Of a DNA stretch of 13,394 nt, positions 6,888 through 13,338 are shown piece by piece. The DNA lies in NCBI GenBank assembly GCA_017454565.1, contig JAFTCS010000081.1:1-13394 (forward strand), written 5' to 3'. Under the pieces are notes generated by a model that searched no databases, was not told the origin of the DNA, and worked only from the letters and a program-made list of their open reading frames with translations. The DNA is from Clostridia bacterium. GTDB lineage: Bacteria > Bacillota > Clostridia > Oscillospirales > Acutalibacteraceae. How positions within the stretch are numbered: the stretch's first letter is position 1; every line of letters begins with the position of its first letter. A program made the position numbers and the translations under genes.

Positions 6888-6916
6888 ATTATAGGGCTTT
6901 TTGAACCGGTTGTCAA
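6888..6916 (-). promoter_or_regulatory. Consensus sigma-70 promoter of the HTH-desulfoferrodoxin gene
   Basis: On the minus strand TTGACA (6911-6916) and TATAAT (6888-6893) are both perfect and 17 bases apart. The predicted start is near 6881, about 25 bases before the GTG start codon. A promoter this strong on a regulator gene suggests autorepression, although no clear operator dyad is seen over it. Confidence 0.88.
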
Positions 6917-6954
6917 TCCACGCTTCGTAGAGCTCTTGTTGAGCATACCCTCGG

Positions 6955-6978
6955 TCTCGCTCGGGACGGTAAGCGAGA
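6955..6978. repeat. Small inverted repeat downstream of the recombinase remnant
   Basis: TCTCGCT (6955-6961) and AGCGAGA (6972-6978) form a 7-bp stem with a 10-base loop. There is no T-tract, so it is not a convincing terminator. It lies between the broken recombinase and the HTH promoter and may be debris of the element end. Confidence 0.35.
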
Positions 6979-6998
6979 GGCACAGGTGCTGATATTAT

Positions 6999-7379
6999 TC
7001 AAAATGAGATCGTTGCAAGCGTGATGCTGTCAACGTTGTCATTGAACGCTATGGATTTTACATTTTTGCTCGGGAAATAAAGCTCGGTGTACTGTCCTGT
7101 CAAGATGTAATTGCGACCGAGACGGCTCAGATCTTTAACGATCACACAGTTGATTTTTCCGTCCTCAATATCACCGATCATGTGCTTGAAATCGGGTCTG
7201 TCGAAATTTGTTCCCGACCAGCCGTCATCAATATATTCGTCATAGATATTGATATTGTGATCTGCCGCATACTTGCGAAGCATTTGCCGCTGCGTCTTGA
7301 TACTTGAGCTGTCTCCATGCAATTCGTCATCTCGGCTAAGTCTTAAATATATTGCGCTATTGTAAGTGGGTTCTCTCAT
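6999..7379 (-). pseudogene. Truncated large serine recombinase (catalytic domain only)
   Basis: The 126-residue frame contains the resolvase fold of TnpX/Tn4451-type recombinases: YLRLSRDDE with the nucleophile Ser, SSSIKTQRQMLRKYA, DDGWSGTNFDRPDF, VIVKDLSRLGRN (catalytic Arg) and YFPSKNVKSIAFNDNVDS. Family members usually continue for 350 or more residues with a DNA-binding recombinase domain, zinc ribbon and coiled coil. Here the homology ends at NDNVDS and a stop follows seven codons later. The gene keeps its promoter (7431-7459) and a GGAGG six bases before the ATG at 7379, so a short peptide may still be made. Integration activity is not expected. It resembles recombinases of Firmicutes mobile elements, so acquisition by transfer is likely. 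Confidence 0.85.
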
Positions 7380-7401
7380 TTTTGACCTCCTTTGAACATC
7401 A

Positions 7402-7449
7402 CCCGCACCTACAATATTCTGTATAGCTTCATTATATCATAAGTGCGGG
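7402..7449. repeat. Inverted repeat flanking the recombinase promoter
   Basis: CCCGCAC at 7402-7408 and GTGCGGG at 7443-7449 are exact inverted copies. They bracket the -10 box of the recombinase promoter, and the right arm lies in its spacer. This may be a leftover operator of the element. Confidence 0.4.
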
Positions 7450-7459
7450 CTTGAATCAA
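7431..7459 (-). promoter_or_regulatory. Promoter of the recombinase remnant
   Basis: On the minus strand TTGATT (7454-7459), a 17-base spacer and TATAAT (7431-7436) with a TGA extended -10. The predicted transcript start is about 45 bases upstream of the recombinase ATG. Confidence 0.8.
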
Positions 7460-7462
7460 GTT

Positions 7463-7645
7463 TTATCTACGATATTTTTTGTCCTTTATAATTGTGTGAG
7501 AATCCATCGCAGCGTTTCTTTCGATAGCATTTTCGACAAGTTCCATGAAGCACTTGCCGTTTTCGTTGAAATGCTCCGTGATGATTATTCTCGTTTTGTT
7601 ATGAATAAAGTATTCCTTGCCGCTTTTGGATGAGCTTTGGAAGAT
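7463..7645 (-). other. Open coding remnant of a small mobile-element protein
   Basis: In one minus-strand frame, open from after a stop at 7646-7648 to a stop at 7463-7465, the sequence reads KEYFIHNKTRIIITEHFNEN then GKCFMELVENAIERNAAMDS. The composition looks like real protein, and small ORFs of this kind sit beside recombinases in clostridial elements, but I do not recognise the family. No start codon is visible before the conserved-looking part, and its frame differs from the SLOG remnant just upstream. It is probably the tail of a broken gene. Confidence 0.35.
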
Positions 7646-7845
7646 TCATAGCAAACATCTACCTCATCATAATAGTCAAGGAACTCCTTTTCGTTGTCAC
7701 GATACTCGGCTTTCAAGTACGGCAGGACAAGCGTAAAATGGGTATTGCCGTAAGCATATTAATTGATAGCTCGCTTGATTGCTGCAGAAGCAAGAATATC
7801 AAATTCTCCTTCCCATCTGATCAGGAAGTCAACATGAAAGATTTG
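7585..7845 (-). pseudogene. SLOG/DUF1273-like gene remnant with an internal stop
   Basis: The minus strand reads FLIRWEGEFDILASAAIKRA, a TAA stop, then YGNTHFTLVLPYLKAE and DYYDEVDVCYESSKAHPKAA. WEGEFD, the LVLPYL strand, and YDEV followed by a K-AA helix fit the SLOG (DUF1273/YpsA-like, Rossmann nucleotide-binding) proteins common on Firmicutes mobile elements. The expected RNRxMVDxSD and GGAYQT segments are missing after KAHPKAA. The N-terminal part is cut by a stop at 7846-7848. One in-frame stop and loss of both ends make it a pseudogene. The family name is from memory of the pattern and should be checked by profile search. Confidence 0.55.
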
Positions 7846-7850
7846 CTATT

Positions 7851-7872
7851 GAAGTGCCTATTGCGGCACTTC
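7851..7872. repeat. Hairpin at the border of the SLOG remnant
   Basis: GAAGTGCC (7851-7858) and GGCACTTC (7865-7872) form an 8-bp perfect stem with a 6-base loop, without a T-tract. It sits exactly where the SLOG homology ends, so it may mark a rearrangement point. Confidence 0.35.
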
Positions 7873-8149
7873 CACTAAACGAAACGAAACGGTATGAGTA
7901 GTCGATATTGCGGTATTTACGACAATTCACGGGATATGCTTTTTTGATGAGTGGTTGCCGAGGTTGTGTCAAGGGCATTCGGCGCAGAAAAGATAAACAT
8001 GGGGACGGGTGGTCTTTGTTCGGTCACTATGCAAAAAAGAGCAGGGTTTTTATGCCTGCTCAAAATGCACCAACGGCTCCGAGGGATATACCGGGCAGTC
8101 AGTTCATGTGGCGAAGAATATCACCACACCCGTTGCTGCGTCACACACC

Positions 8150-8422
8150 AGCCATATCATCATAAATTCCTATTCGCTGTCCGGGAAGAAATATTATGCG
8201 AACCGCAAGTCTTTGAAGAGAATCCGTGAAATATCTGACGGGGTATGTCTTGCATTTGGCTTAAAGCCCAATCCGAACTTAACGGGGAAAGGCAGGTCGA
8301 TAAATCACAAAGAGTGGGAGCACCGCAAGAACGGCACATCGTGGAAAGAACAGATAAGACAAGAAATTGATAGTCTGATAGGCTCGGCAAATTCGCTTGA
8401 TGAGCTTTTGCAGACGGGATGA
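8150..8422 (+). pseudogene. Relaxase (MobA/VirD2-type) internal fragment
   Basis: The plus-strand frame reads TSHIIINSYSLSGKKYYANR, then SLKRIREISDGVCLAFGL, GKGRSINHKEW, SWKEQIRQEIDSLI and SLDELLQT. This matches the relaxase/mobilisation nuclease family from just after its H-x-H metal motif (only SHIIIN is left of HxHxxHIIIN) through the linker helices. The upstream catalytic Tyr and first His are missing, and so is the long C-terminal part. The open frame begins at 8009, but its first ~45 residues (with YACSKC) do not look like relaxase and are probably a junction. The fragment ends with a TGA that overlaps the ATG at 8419. Confidence 0.7.
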
Positions 8423-8778
8423 AGATGATATTTGCTGAGAAGAAAGCCCTGGGCGGTTTTGGAAAAATGAAGGATTTTGTGTCAGCCTGCTTTTGTGAGG
8501 GGGGCAGCATCGAAACCGGAATGAAAAAAGCAAAGCGAAAGTTCATTCGCATCGAGGTGTTTGTGGTGCGCCCCGAATATCAGCGGCAGGGCTTTATGGG
8601 AAAAATGTTGGATAGCGTTTACAGGCTTGCAGACAGAAAGGCTCTTCCCTTTATCCTTGATACGGACGATAAGGACAAAAGCCTGTGTTATCAGCATATG
8701 GGCATGAAGCTGGACAGGGTGAGAAACTGCGGCGAGAAGTTTCATATGTATGACCTGATACGGGAGAGTCAGGGATAG
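8419..8778 (+). CDS. GNAT-family N-acetyltransferase, probably N-terminally truncated
   Basis: A 119-residue frame. RIEVFVVRPEYQRQGFMGKMLDS contains the acetyl-CoA-binding β4 strand and the R/Q-x-x-G-x-G/M loop of motif A. LPFILDTDDKDKSLCYQHMGMKL and FHMYDLIRE are the β5-α4 and β7 regions. GNAT relatives with this ending are about 200 residues, so the first half seems lost, exactly where the relaxase fragment ends. The ATG at 8419 has no good ribosome site and overlaps the relaxase stop, consistent with a deletion junction. Activity is doubtful. It is convergent with the AraC gene, two bases apart. Confidence 0.65.
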   Translation: MKMIFAEKKALGGFGKMKDFVSACFCEGGSIETGMKKAKRKFIRIEVFVVRPEYQRQGFMGKMLDSVYRLADRKALPFILDTDDKDKSLCYQHMGMKLDRVRNCGEKFHMYDLIRESQG

Positions 8779-8780
8779 GA

Positions 8781-9575
8781 TCAGGTACAGCCGCTGGGCT
8801 TTTCACCAAAGCGTTTTACATAAGCCTTGTAGAAAACCGAATAATCACCAAAGCCGCATTCCTCTGCGGCTTTTTTTGCGCCCATTCCCCTTTGCAGCAG
8901 CTCTTTTGCCAGTATAAGCCGTTTGGCAGTGATGTATGCACGGGGGGAAGCTCCTGTTGCTGCCCTGAACAGCCGTGAAAATTGTGAGGTGCTGAGAAAG
9001 AAATGCTCTGCCAGCTGTCGGACTGTGATATTCTCGCACAGCATATCGTTGACATACCGCACCAGCTTTTCAGACACAGTGGGTGCGGCTGCGGGCTTTT
9101 CAGCGCTTTGCTGCCCCAGCCTTTCCATGATAGCTGCCAGCCTTGTGATAAATAGGAGCCTTCTGGCATAATCGTCACCCTCGAAGTAGGCAAGATCGTG
9201 CAGAGTATCTTCAAGATCGGGGATATAGTAGTGGTTCTGCTGACCCAGAGCACGGTGTAGATATGGGCTCAGCAGGCGGCGCTGAGGGTCAAAGCTGTCA
9301 AAAAGAGATATAGGGAAATTCACGGCATAGCGTTCATAGCGTTCGCCGCTGAGAAATCGGATACAGTGGGCCTCCCCGGGACGCATTATCAGCAGGCTTC
9401 CCCTTTCCAGGGGATATAGCGAGCCCTCTACAAGATACTGTGCATTGCCCGAAATATAATAAAAGACCTCACAACGATCGTGTATGTGAAGAGCCACCCC
9501 TTTGTTGTCAGGAAGCTCATCTATTGCATGGCGGATATACAGGCTGTCCCTTTCGGTCTCTTTCAGAAGATCCAT
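8781..9575 (-). CDS. AraC-family transcriptional regulator
   Basis: A 264-residue regulator. Residues 20-90 form a cupin sensor domain (VALHIHDRCEVFYYISGNAQ, then MRPGEAHCIRF), typical of AraC proteins that bind sugars. Residues ~165-264 hold the two helix-turn-helix motifs: ITVRQLAEHFFLSTSQFSRL and the conserved AAEECGFGDYSVFYKAYVKRFGEKP. ATG at 9575 has GGAGG seven bases upstream. It is divergent from the sugar isomerase-dehydrogenase-transporter operon and probably activates it when a sugar or sugar derivative is present. The coding sequence contains an intrinsic-terminator-like hairpin acting on the opposite strand (8850-8877). Confidence 0.9.
   Translation of the reverse strand: MDLLKETERDSLYIRHAIDELPDNKGVALHIHDRCEVFYYISGNAQYLVEGSLYPLERGSLLIMRPGEAHCIRFLSGERYERYAVNFPISLFDSFDPQRRLLSPYLHRALGQQNHYYIPDLEDTLHDLAYFEGDDYARRLLFITRLAAIMERLGQQSAEKPAAAPTVSEKLVRYVNDMLCENITVRQLAEHFFLSTSQFSRLFRAATGASPRAYITAKRLILAKELLQRGMGAKKAAEECGFGDYSVFYKAYVKRFGEKPSGCT
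8850..8877 (+). terminator. Rho-independent terminator for the GNAT transcript, inside the AraC coding region
   Basis: AAAGCCGCA (8850-8858) and TGCGGCTTT (8865-8873) form a perfect 9-bp stem with a 6-base loop, followed by a run of T to 8877. In this orientation it would end plus-strand transcription about 100 bases after the GNAT stop. The same bases encode KKAAEECGF in the second HTH of the AraC protein. Confidence 0.6.
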
Positions 9576-9588
9576 CTCAACACCTCCC

Positions 9589-9617
9589 GATCATATGATA
9601 ACATATTATGCGTGAAA
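9589..9617 (-). promoter_or_regulatory. Probable promoter of the AraC gene
   Basis: On the minus strand TTGCAA and TATCAT are 17 bases apart, upstream of the AraC ribosome site. The match is weaker than the other promoters in the window, which fits a regulator gene of modest expression. Confidence 0.55.
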
Positions 9618-9637
9618 TTGCAATATATAATGGCGAT

Positions 9638-9658
9638 TTTTGCAATTGTAATGCAAAA
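9638..9658. promoter_or_regulatory. Operator-like palindrome between the AraC gene and the sugar operon
   Basis: TTTTGCA (9638-9644) and TGCAAAA (9652-9658) are exact inverted arms separated by seven bases. They overlap the -35 region of the rightward promoter. The core ATTGCAAT also occurs near 9616-9623, so a repeated regulator site is plausible. Confidence 0.5.
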
Positions 9659-9674
9659 TTATTTGTGGTATTAT
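9646..9674 (+). promoter_or_regulatory. Probable promoter of the sugar operon
   Basis: TTGTAA (9646-9651), a 17-base spacer and TATTAT (9669-9674). The -35 box lies inside the palindrome, as expected for a regulated promoter. Confidence 0.55.
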
Positions 9675-9706
9675 TATCTCAACAAAGCAACATGGAGGTA
9701 ATTAGC

Positions 9707-10528
9707 ATGAGATACAGACTTGCAGCATTCGCAGACGAAGCGGCAAATGATCTGACAGGACAGATCACTGCCATGAAGAAAAACGGCGTTGAGCTTCTGG
9801 AGATAAGAGGTGTTGACGGACAGAACATAGATCAGCTCACCTGTGAGAAAGCTCGTGAGATCCGCAGACGGCTTGACGATGAAGGGCTGGGGGTATGGTC
9901 CCTTGGTTCGCCCTTCGGTAAGATCGGGATAAATGATGACTTTGCGCCGCACCTGGACAGCTTCAGACACAGCCTGGAGCTGGCAGACATCTTAGGCGCC
10001 AAGCATATCCGCCTGTTCAGCTTTTACGGCACTTCGCAGATCGACCCTGTGCTTGAAAGGCTGAGGGCTTTTGTACAAGCGGCAAAGGGAACAGATATAA
10101 TACTCTGCCACGAGAACGAAAAGGGTATCTACGGCGACAAGGCGGATAAATGTCTGGAGATACACAAGGCGATCCCTGAGCTGAAAGCAGTGTTTGACCC
10201 TGCAAACTTTATCCAGTGCGGTGAGGATACTTTGAGGGCTTGGGAACTGCTTTCGCCCTATGTGGAATATATGCACATAAAGGACGCACTCAGTGACGGC
10301 TCTGTAGTGCCTGCGGGCAGGGGCGAGGGAGAGCTGCCTTACCTGCTGTCGAGGTACACGGGAGAGGTGCTGACTGTGGAGCCGCACCTGTCGGTATTTG
10401 AAGGATTTGACAAACTGGAAACAGAGCAGAAAACCAAAATGCAATACACCTACCCCGACTCACAGACTGCATTCGCTGCGGCGGTAGATGCTCTTAAAGA
10501 AATAACAGGAGGTAAGAAAAATGGATAA
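9707..10528 (+). CDS. Sugar phosphate isomerase/epimerase, xylose-isomerase-like TIM barrel
   Basis: A 273-residue TIM-barrel protein of the AP-endonuclease 2/IolE-IolI family. The metal-site residues are seen as E136 in CHENEKG, D164 in AVFDPANF, H190 in EYMHIKDA and E225 in TVEPHL, on the expected strands. N-terminal FADEAANDLTGQ and GVELLEIRG are also typical. The start at 9707 is chosen because GGAGG (9694-9698) precedes it by eight bases; the open frame extends upstream only into the promoter region. It probably isomerises or epimerises a keto sugar, inositol-like ring or sugar acid together with the dehydrogenase encoded next, which overlaps it by eight bases. The exact substrate cannot be read. 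Confidence 0.85.
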   Translation: MRYRLAAFADEAANDLTGQITAMKKNGVELLEIRGVDGQNIDQLTCEKAREIRRRLDDEGLGVWSLGSPFGKIGINDDFAPHLDSFRHSLELADILGAKHIRLFSFYGTSQIDPVLERLRAFVQAAKGTDIILCHENEKGIYGDKADKCLEIHKAIPELKAVFDPANFIQCGEDTLRAWELLSPYVEYMHIKDALSDGSVVPAGRGEGELPYLLSRYTGEVLTVEPHLSVFEGFDKLETEQKTKMQYTYPDSQTAFAAAVDALKEITGGKKNG

Positions 10529-11693
10529 GCTGAGACTTGGTATCATAGGTATGGGAAATATGGGCAGCGGACATCTTGGTTATTATCTCAACGGAGACAG
10601 CCCGAGGGTGGAGATCACGGCTTTTGCAGATATTGACCCTGAAAAGCTCAGAAAGGCAAAGGACAGGCTGCCCTCGGCTGCGGCATTTGACAGCGCTGAT
10701 CCTCTGATAGAAAGCGGACTTGTTGATGCGGTGCTGATAGCTGTGCCCCATTATGACCACCCGACTATTGCCATCAAGGCATTTGAGCATGGTCTGCACG
10801 TTCTTACCGAGAAGCCTGCAGGAGTCTACACCCGACAGGTGAGAGAGATGAACGAAGCAGCAAAGAAGTCGGGCAAGTGCTTTGGCATAATGTTCAATCA
10901 GCGTACAAACCCGATCTATGCTAAGGCAAGAGAGATCATCAAGGGCGGCGAGCTGGGTGAGCTGAAAAGGCTGGTGTGGATAGTGACTAACTGGTACCGC
11001 ACTCAGGCATATTATGATTCAGGCTCCTGGCGTGCCACCTGGAACGGTGAAGGCGGCGGCGTACTGCTGAATCAGGCACCCCATAATCTTGACCTCTGGC
11101 AGTGGATATTCGGTATGCCCAAGCGTATCAGGGCGTTCTGCACCGTGGGAAAATATCATGATGTGGGGATAGAGGACGATGTAACGATCTACGGTGAGTA
11201 TGAAAATGGTGCGACTGCCGCCTTCATCACCACAACAGGAGAGGCACCCGGATCCAACAGGCTGGAGATCTCAGGCACCAAGGGCAAGCTGGTACTGGAG
11301 GACGGCAAGCTCAGATGGTGGCGCTTGAAAGAGGACGAGCGAACCATATGCCGTGAGTGTAAAAACGGCTTTGTTCAGCCTGAATGTGACTATGAGGAGT
11401 ACACTGCCCCGGAGCCCGATGGTCACCCTGAGATACTTAACAATTTTGCGGACCATATCCTTGACGGCACACCTCTGCTGGCTCCCGGTGAAGAGGGGCT
11501 CAACTCGCTGTCGATCTCAAATGCGGCTTATATTTCTTCATGGACAGACGACTGGGCAGAGATACCTGTAGCTGAGGCAGCTTTTGAGGAGCACCTTGCC
11601 AAGCGCTGCCGTGAGGAAAAGCTGACAAAAAAGCCGCCTCTGGTAAGTGAACCTGCCGAGAAGCTGACCCAGCGCTGGAGGGTACGCTGGTGA
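10521..11693 (+). CDS. Gfo/Idh/MocA-family NAD(P)-dependent oxidoreductase
   Basis: A 390-residue dehydrogenase. GIIGMGNMGSGH (7-18) is the dinucleotide-binding loop, D37 in FADIDP the likely NAD-selecting acid, and TEKPAG (96-101) holds the family's catalytic Lys. GGGVLLNQAPHNLDLW (178-193) gives the substrate-binding/catalytic His188 region. The C-terminal α/β domain ends with helices rich in charged residues. Relatives oxidise or reduce a hydroxyl of inositols, sugars or glycosides, and one branch cleaves glycosides by an oxidation-elimination route. AGGAGG precedes the ATG at 10521 inside the end of the isomerase gene. The transporter gene starts within its stop codon. Confidence 0.9.
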   Translation: MDKLRLGIIGMGNMGSGHLGYYLNGDSPRVEITAFADIDPEKLRKAKDRLPSAAAFDSADPLIESGLVDAVLIAVPHYDHPTIAIKAFEHGLHVLTEKPAGVYTRQVREMNEAAKKSGKCFGIMFNQRTNPIYAKAREIIKGGELGELKRLVWIVTNWYRTQAYYDSGSWRATWNGEGGGVLLNQAPHNLDLWQWIFGMPKRIRAFCTVGKYHDVGIEDDVTIYGEYENGATAAFITTTGEAPGSNRLEISGTKGKLVLEDGKLRWWRLKEDERTICRECKNGFVQPECDYEEYTAPEPDGHPEILNNFADHILDGTPLLAPGEEGLNSLSISNAAYISSWTDDWAEIPVAEAAFEEHLAKRCREEKLTKKPPLVSEPAEKLTQRWRVRW

Positions 11694-12526
11694 ATGCATT
11701 TGCGCTGATGCTGGGTGTTACCGCTTGCTATACCATAAGCTCTCTCAGTGATAAATACGCTGCTGCAAAGGCTAAATTTACGCCTGATGGATTCACATTT
11801 CTGATGTGTGCATCAATGTCAGTGTTTCTGGCGCTGACCCTGCCTTTTCAGACTATCGCATTTACCCTGAGCTGGCAGGCATTTGCAGGGGTGGGGCTTG
11901 TGGCACTGTGCAAGCTGCTGGAGTTTCGTATGAGCGTGCAGGTACTCAGGGAGATGTCAGCCTTTGAGCTTAAGGCATGGCTGGGAGTGACGCTGTTCGT
12001 GTCTTACCTTGCCGATGTTTTCATGGGTGAGGAGCTCAAGGCGCTCAGGCTGGTGTTTATTTGCTTTGCCGCTCTGGGGCTTTTGCTGATAGTGCGCTCT
12101 GACAAGGCTGAGAAGATACATTACAAGACCATCGCCCTGCCGCTGTTTCTGTACCTCGGGGCAAAGTTCGGCTATGGACTGACGATACGCAGCTTTTCCG
12201 GATATGCATCGTCAATAATGCTGCTTTTGCCGGGGCTTGTTATCGTTGCTTTGATAAGTCTGCCAAGGGTACACTTCAAAGCCTACAGCGAAAAGCCCAA
12301 GGGGACACTGAATGTATTTCTGGCACGGATACCCAACACCGCAGGAATGCTCATAGAGAATGCGGTGATCGCCATAAGCCTTGCAAACTATTCCCTTATA
12401 CAGCCTATGATACTGGTAACGCTGTTCATCATCAGCCTTATCAGGCGGGAGGCTTACTCAAAGGCGAACATACTGGGGGGAGCCCTTGCCATCGCAGGGG
12501 TGATAGGATTTCAGCTATGCTCATAG
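11690..12526 (+). CDS. DMT-superfamily (EamA-like) ten-helix transporter
   Basis: A 278-residue hydrophobic protein with ten predicted helices and the internal duplication of the drug/metabolite transporter superfamily. The first repeat ends near LGLLLIVRSDKAEK and the second ends with GGALAIAGVIGFQLCS. The start is GTG at 11690 (GTGA overlap with the dehydrogenase stop), with GGAGG eight bases before it. The tight coupling to the isomerase and dehydrogenase suggests that it moves their substrate or product, but direction and cargo are unknown. DMT proteins exchange sugars, amino acids or nucleotide sugars in other systems. No ABC, PTS or MFS sugar importer is present in the window. Confidence 0.8.
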   Translation: MNAFALMLGVTACYTISSLSDKYAAAKAKFTPDGFTFLMCASMSVFLALTLPFQTIAFTLSWQAFAGVGLVALCKLLEFRMSVQVLREMSAFELKAWLGVTLFVSYLADVFMGEELKALRLVFICFAALGLLLIVRSDKAEKIHYKTIALPLFLYLGAKFGYGLTIRSFSGYASSIMLLLPGLVIVALISLPRVHFKAYSEKPKGTLNVFLARIPNTAGMLIENAVIAISLANYSLIQPMILVTLFIISLIRREAYSKANILGGALAIAGVIGFQLCS

Positions 12527-12546
12527 ACCCTATACTTTTAGGCATA

Positions 12547-12578
12547 AAAAAAGGGACAACAGCTGCTGTCCCTTTTTT
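12547..12578 (+). terminator. Intrinsic terminator of the sugar operon
   Basis: GGGACA (12553-12558) and TGTCCC (12567-12572) are flanked by A and T runs of six or more, which extend the stem to 12 bp. It lies 20 bases after the transporter stop and could also act on the other strand. Confidence 0.9.
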
Positions 12579-12607
12579 ACATGCTTTTCTGAAAGGATAT
12601 TTCGCAC

Positions 12608-12636
12608 TTGAACTTACCGCCCAATTATGCTATAAT
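12608..12636 (+). promoter_or_regulatory. Promoter of the TetR gene
   Basis: TTGAAC (12608-12613) and TATAAT (12631-12636) are 17 bases apart, about 25 bases before the TetR start. Confidence 0.85.
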
Positions 12637-12668
12637 AGTAATATCCAAGCGAACAGGCGGTGAACCCA

Positions 12669-13220
12669 TTGAAGCGAAAGACCACAAAAGAAATACTTGC
12701 CGAGTCCTTTCAGGAGCTTGCGACGCAGAAGCGTATCGACAAGATAACCATAACCGAGATAACAAATAATTGCGGAATGTCGCAGCCCACTTTTTATAAT
12801 CATTTCAAAGACAAGTATGACCTCATCGTGTGGATATACATTCATGAGTCGGGTGAGATCATGTCGAAGATCGGTGTGGACGGTTATTCGTGGAGAAACA
12901 CACTGATCGACGGCGCACATTATTTCGCTGAGAAACGAAAATATTTTCTCAACGCTCTCAGGCACACAAGCGGACAGGATTCCTTCCTGCGGTATCTGCA
13001 AAAGGTCAACAGTGATCTTATGCTGACCGAAGTGAGAAAAAAGCTGATGACGGAATATATTCCTGATGAGATATACGGCATGATAAAGGTCTATGTCTAC
13101 GGCACAGTACACCATATGCTCGAATGGCTGATGAATGACAGAGATATGTCTCCCGAAAAGGTCGCTGAGATATGGGAGCATAGTCTGCCGGAACCTTTGA
13201 AACAATACTTATACGATTAA
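12669..13220 (+). CDS. TetR/AcrR-family transcriptional regulator
   Basis: A 183-residue regulator. The N-terminal TetR helix-turn-helix is seen as ILAESFQELATQKRIDKITI, then EITNNCGMSQPTFYNHFKDK (about 28-47), with the TFYNHF recognition helix of the DhaS-like branch. The C-terminal ligand domain is helical and ends at LPEPLKQYLYD. GTG at 12660 would put its ribosome site too close, whereas TTG at 12669 has AGGCGG at eight bases spacing, so I prefer TTG. The difference is three residues. Palindromic sites begin immediately after its stop codon, in front of the next gene, which it probably represses. Confidence 0.85.
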   Translation: MKRKTTKEILAESFQELATQKRIDKITITEITNNCGMSQPTFYNHFKDKYDLIVWIYIHESGEIMSKIGVDGYSWRNTLIDGAHYFAEKRKYFLNALRHTSGQDSFLRYLQKVNSDLMLTEVRKKLMTEYIPDEIYGMIKVYVYGTVHHMLEWLMNDRDMSPEKVAEIWEHSLPEPLKQYLYD

Positions 13221-13258
13221 GATTTTGTAATTTTCACAAAATACAAAATCATTTTGTA
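13221..13258. promoter_or_regulatory. Cluster of overlapping TetR-type operator palindromes
   Basis: GATTTTGTA (13221-13229) and TACAAAATC (13242-13250) are perfect inverted arms. ATTTTGT (13222-13228) also pairs with ACAAAAT at 13236-13242. TACAAAAT-C-ATTTTGTA (13242-13258) is a perfect 17-base palindrome. The same half-site TACAAAATC returns at 13311-13319. Confidence 0.65.
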
Positions 13259-13276
13259 AACGCCTGAAATTCTATA

Positions 13277-13319
13277 TGGACTTTCAGCCGTTTTTCTGTT
13301 ATGATTATATTACAAAATC
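13277..13319 (+). promoter_or_regulatory. Probable regulated promoter of the last gene, with a downstream half-operator
   Basis: TGGACT (13277-13282), 17 bases, TATGAT (13300-13305). The half-site TACAAAATC at 13311-13319 covers the predicted transcript start. A short dyad CTGAAA/TTTCAG (13264-13269 and 13282-13287) overlaps the -35 box. Confidence 0.45.
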
Positions 13320-13338
13320 AATTCAGGAGGTCATAAAA

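Larger units (their letters stand above)
6999..8422. mobile_element. Degraded integrative/conjugative element remnant
   Basis: The interval groups three broken genes of the kind carried together by Tn4451/Tn1549-like elements of Clostridia: a large serine recombinase cut after its catalytic domain, a SLOG-family gene with an internal stop, and a relaxase piece lacking its catalytic start. Recombinase and SLOG pieces are on the minus strand, the relaxase piece on the plus strand. The stretch 7846-8149 holds no gene I can identify. No terminal repeats or target duplications were seen, so both borders are approximate and set by the outermost homology. Confidence 0.65.

Noticed and set aside
6857..6983. 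Longer HTH protein from 6946, or a separate frame from 6983 (YEAWIDNRF-like)
   Set aside because: Both cross a perfect promoter for the GTG start at 6856. The 6983 frame has some protein-like character but no family I can name.
7402..7449. Terminal inverted repeats of an insertion sequence
   Set aside because: The arms are only 7 bp and 34 bases apart, with a promoter in between; no transposase or target duplication is associated.
7451..7878. Plus-strand open frames over the recombinase upstream region
   Set aside because: The protein-like signal (WEGEFD, LVLPYL, TEHFNENGK) is on the minus strand; the plus frames lack family resemblance and ribosome sites.
7907..8008. A plus-strand frame reading IHGICFFDEWLPRLCQG as a gene fragment
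   Set aside because: Short, closed by stops on both sides, and no family recognised.
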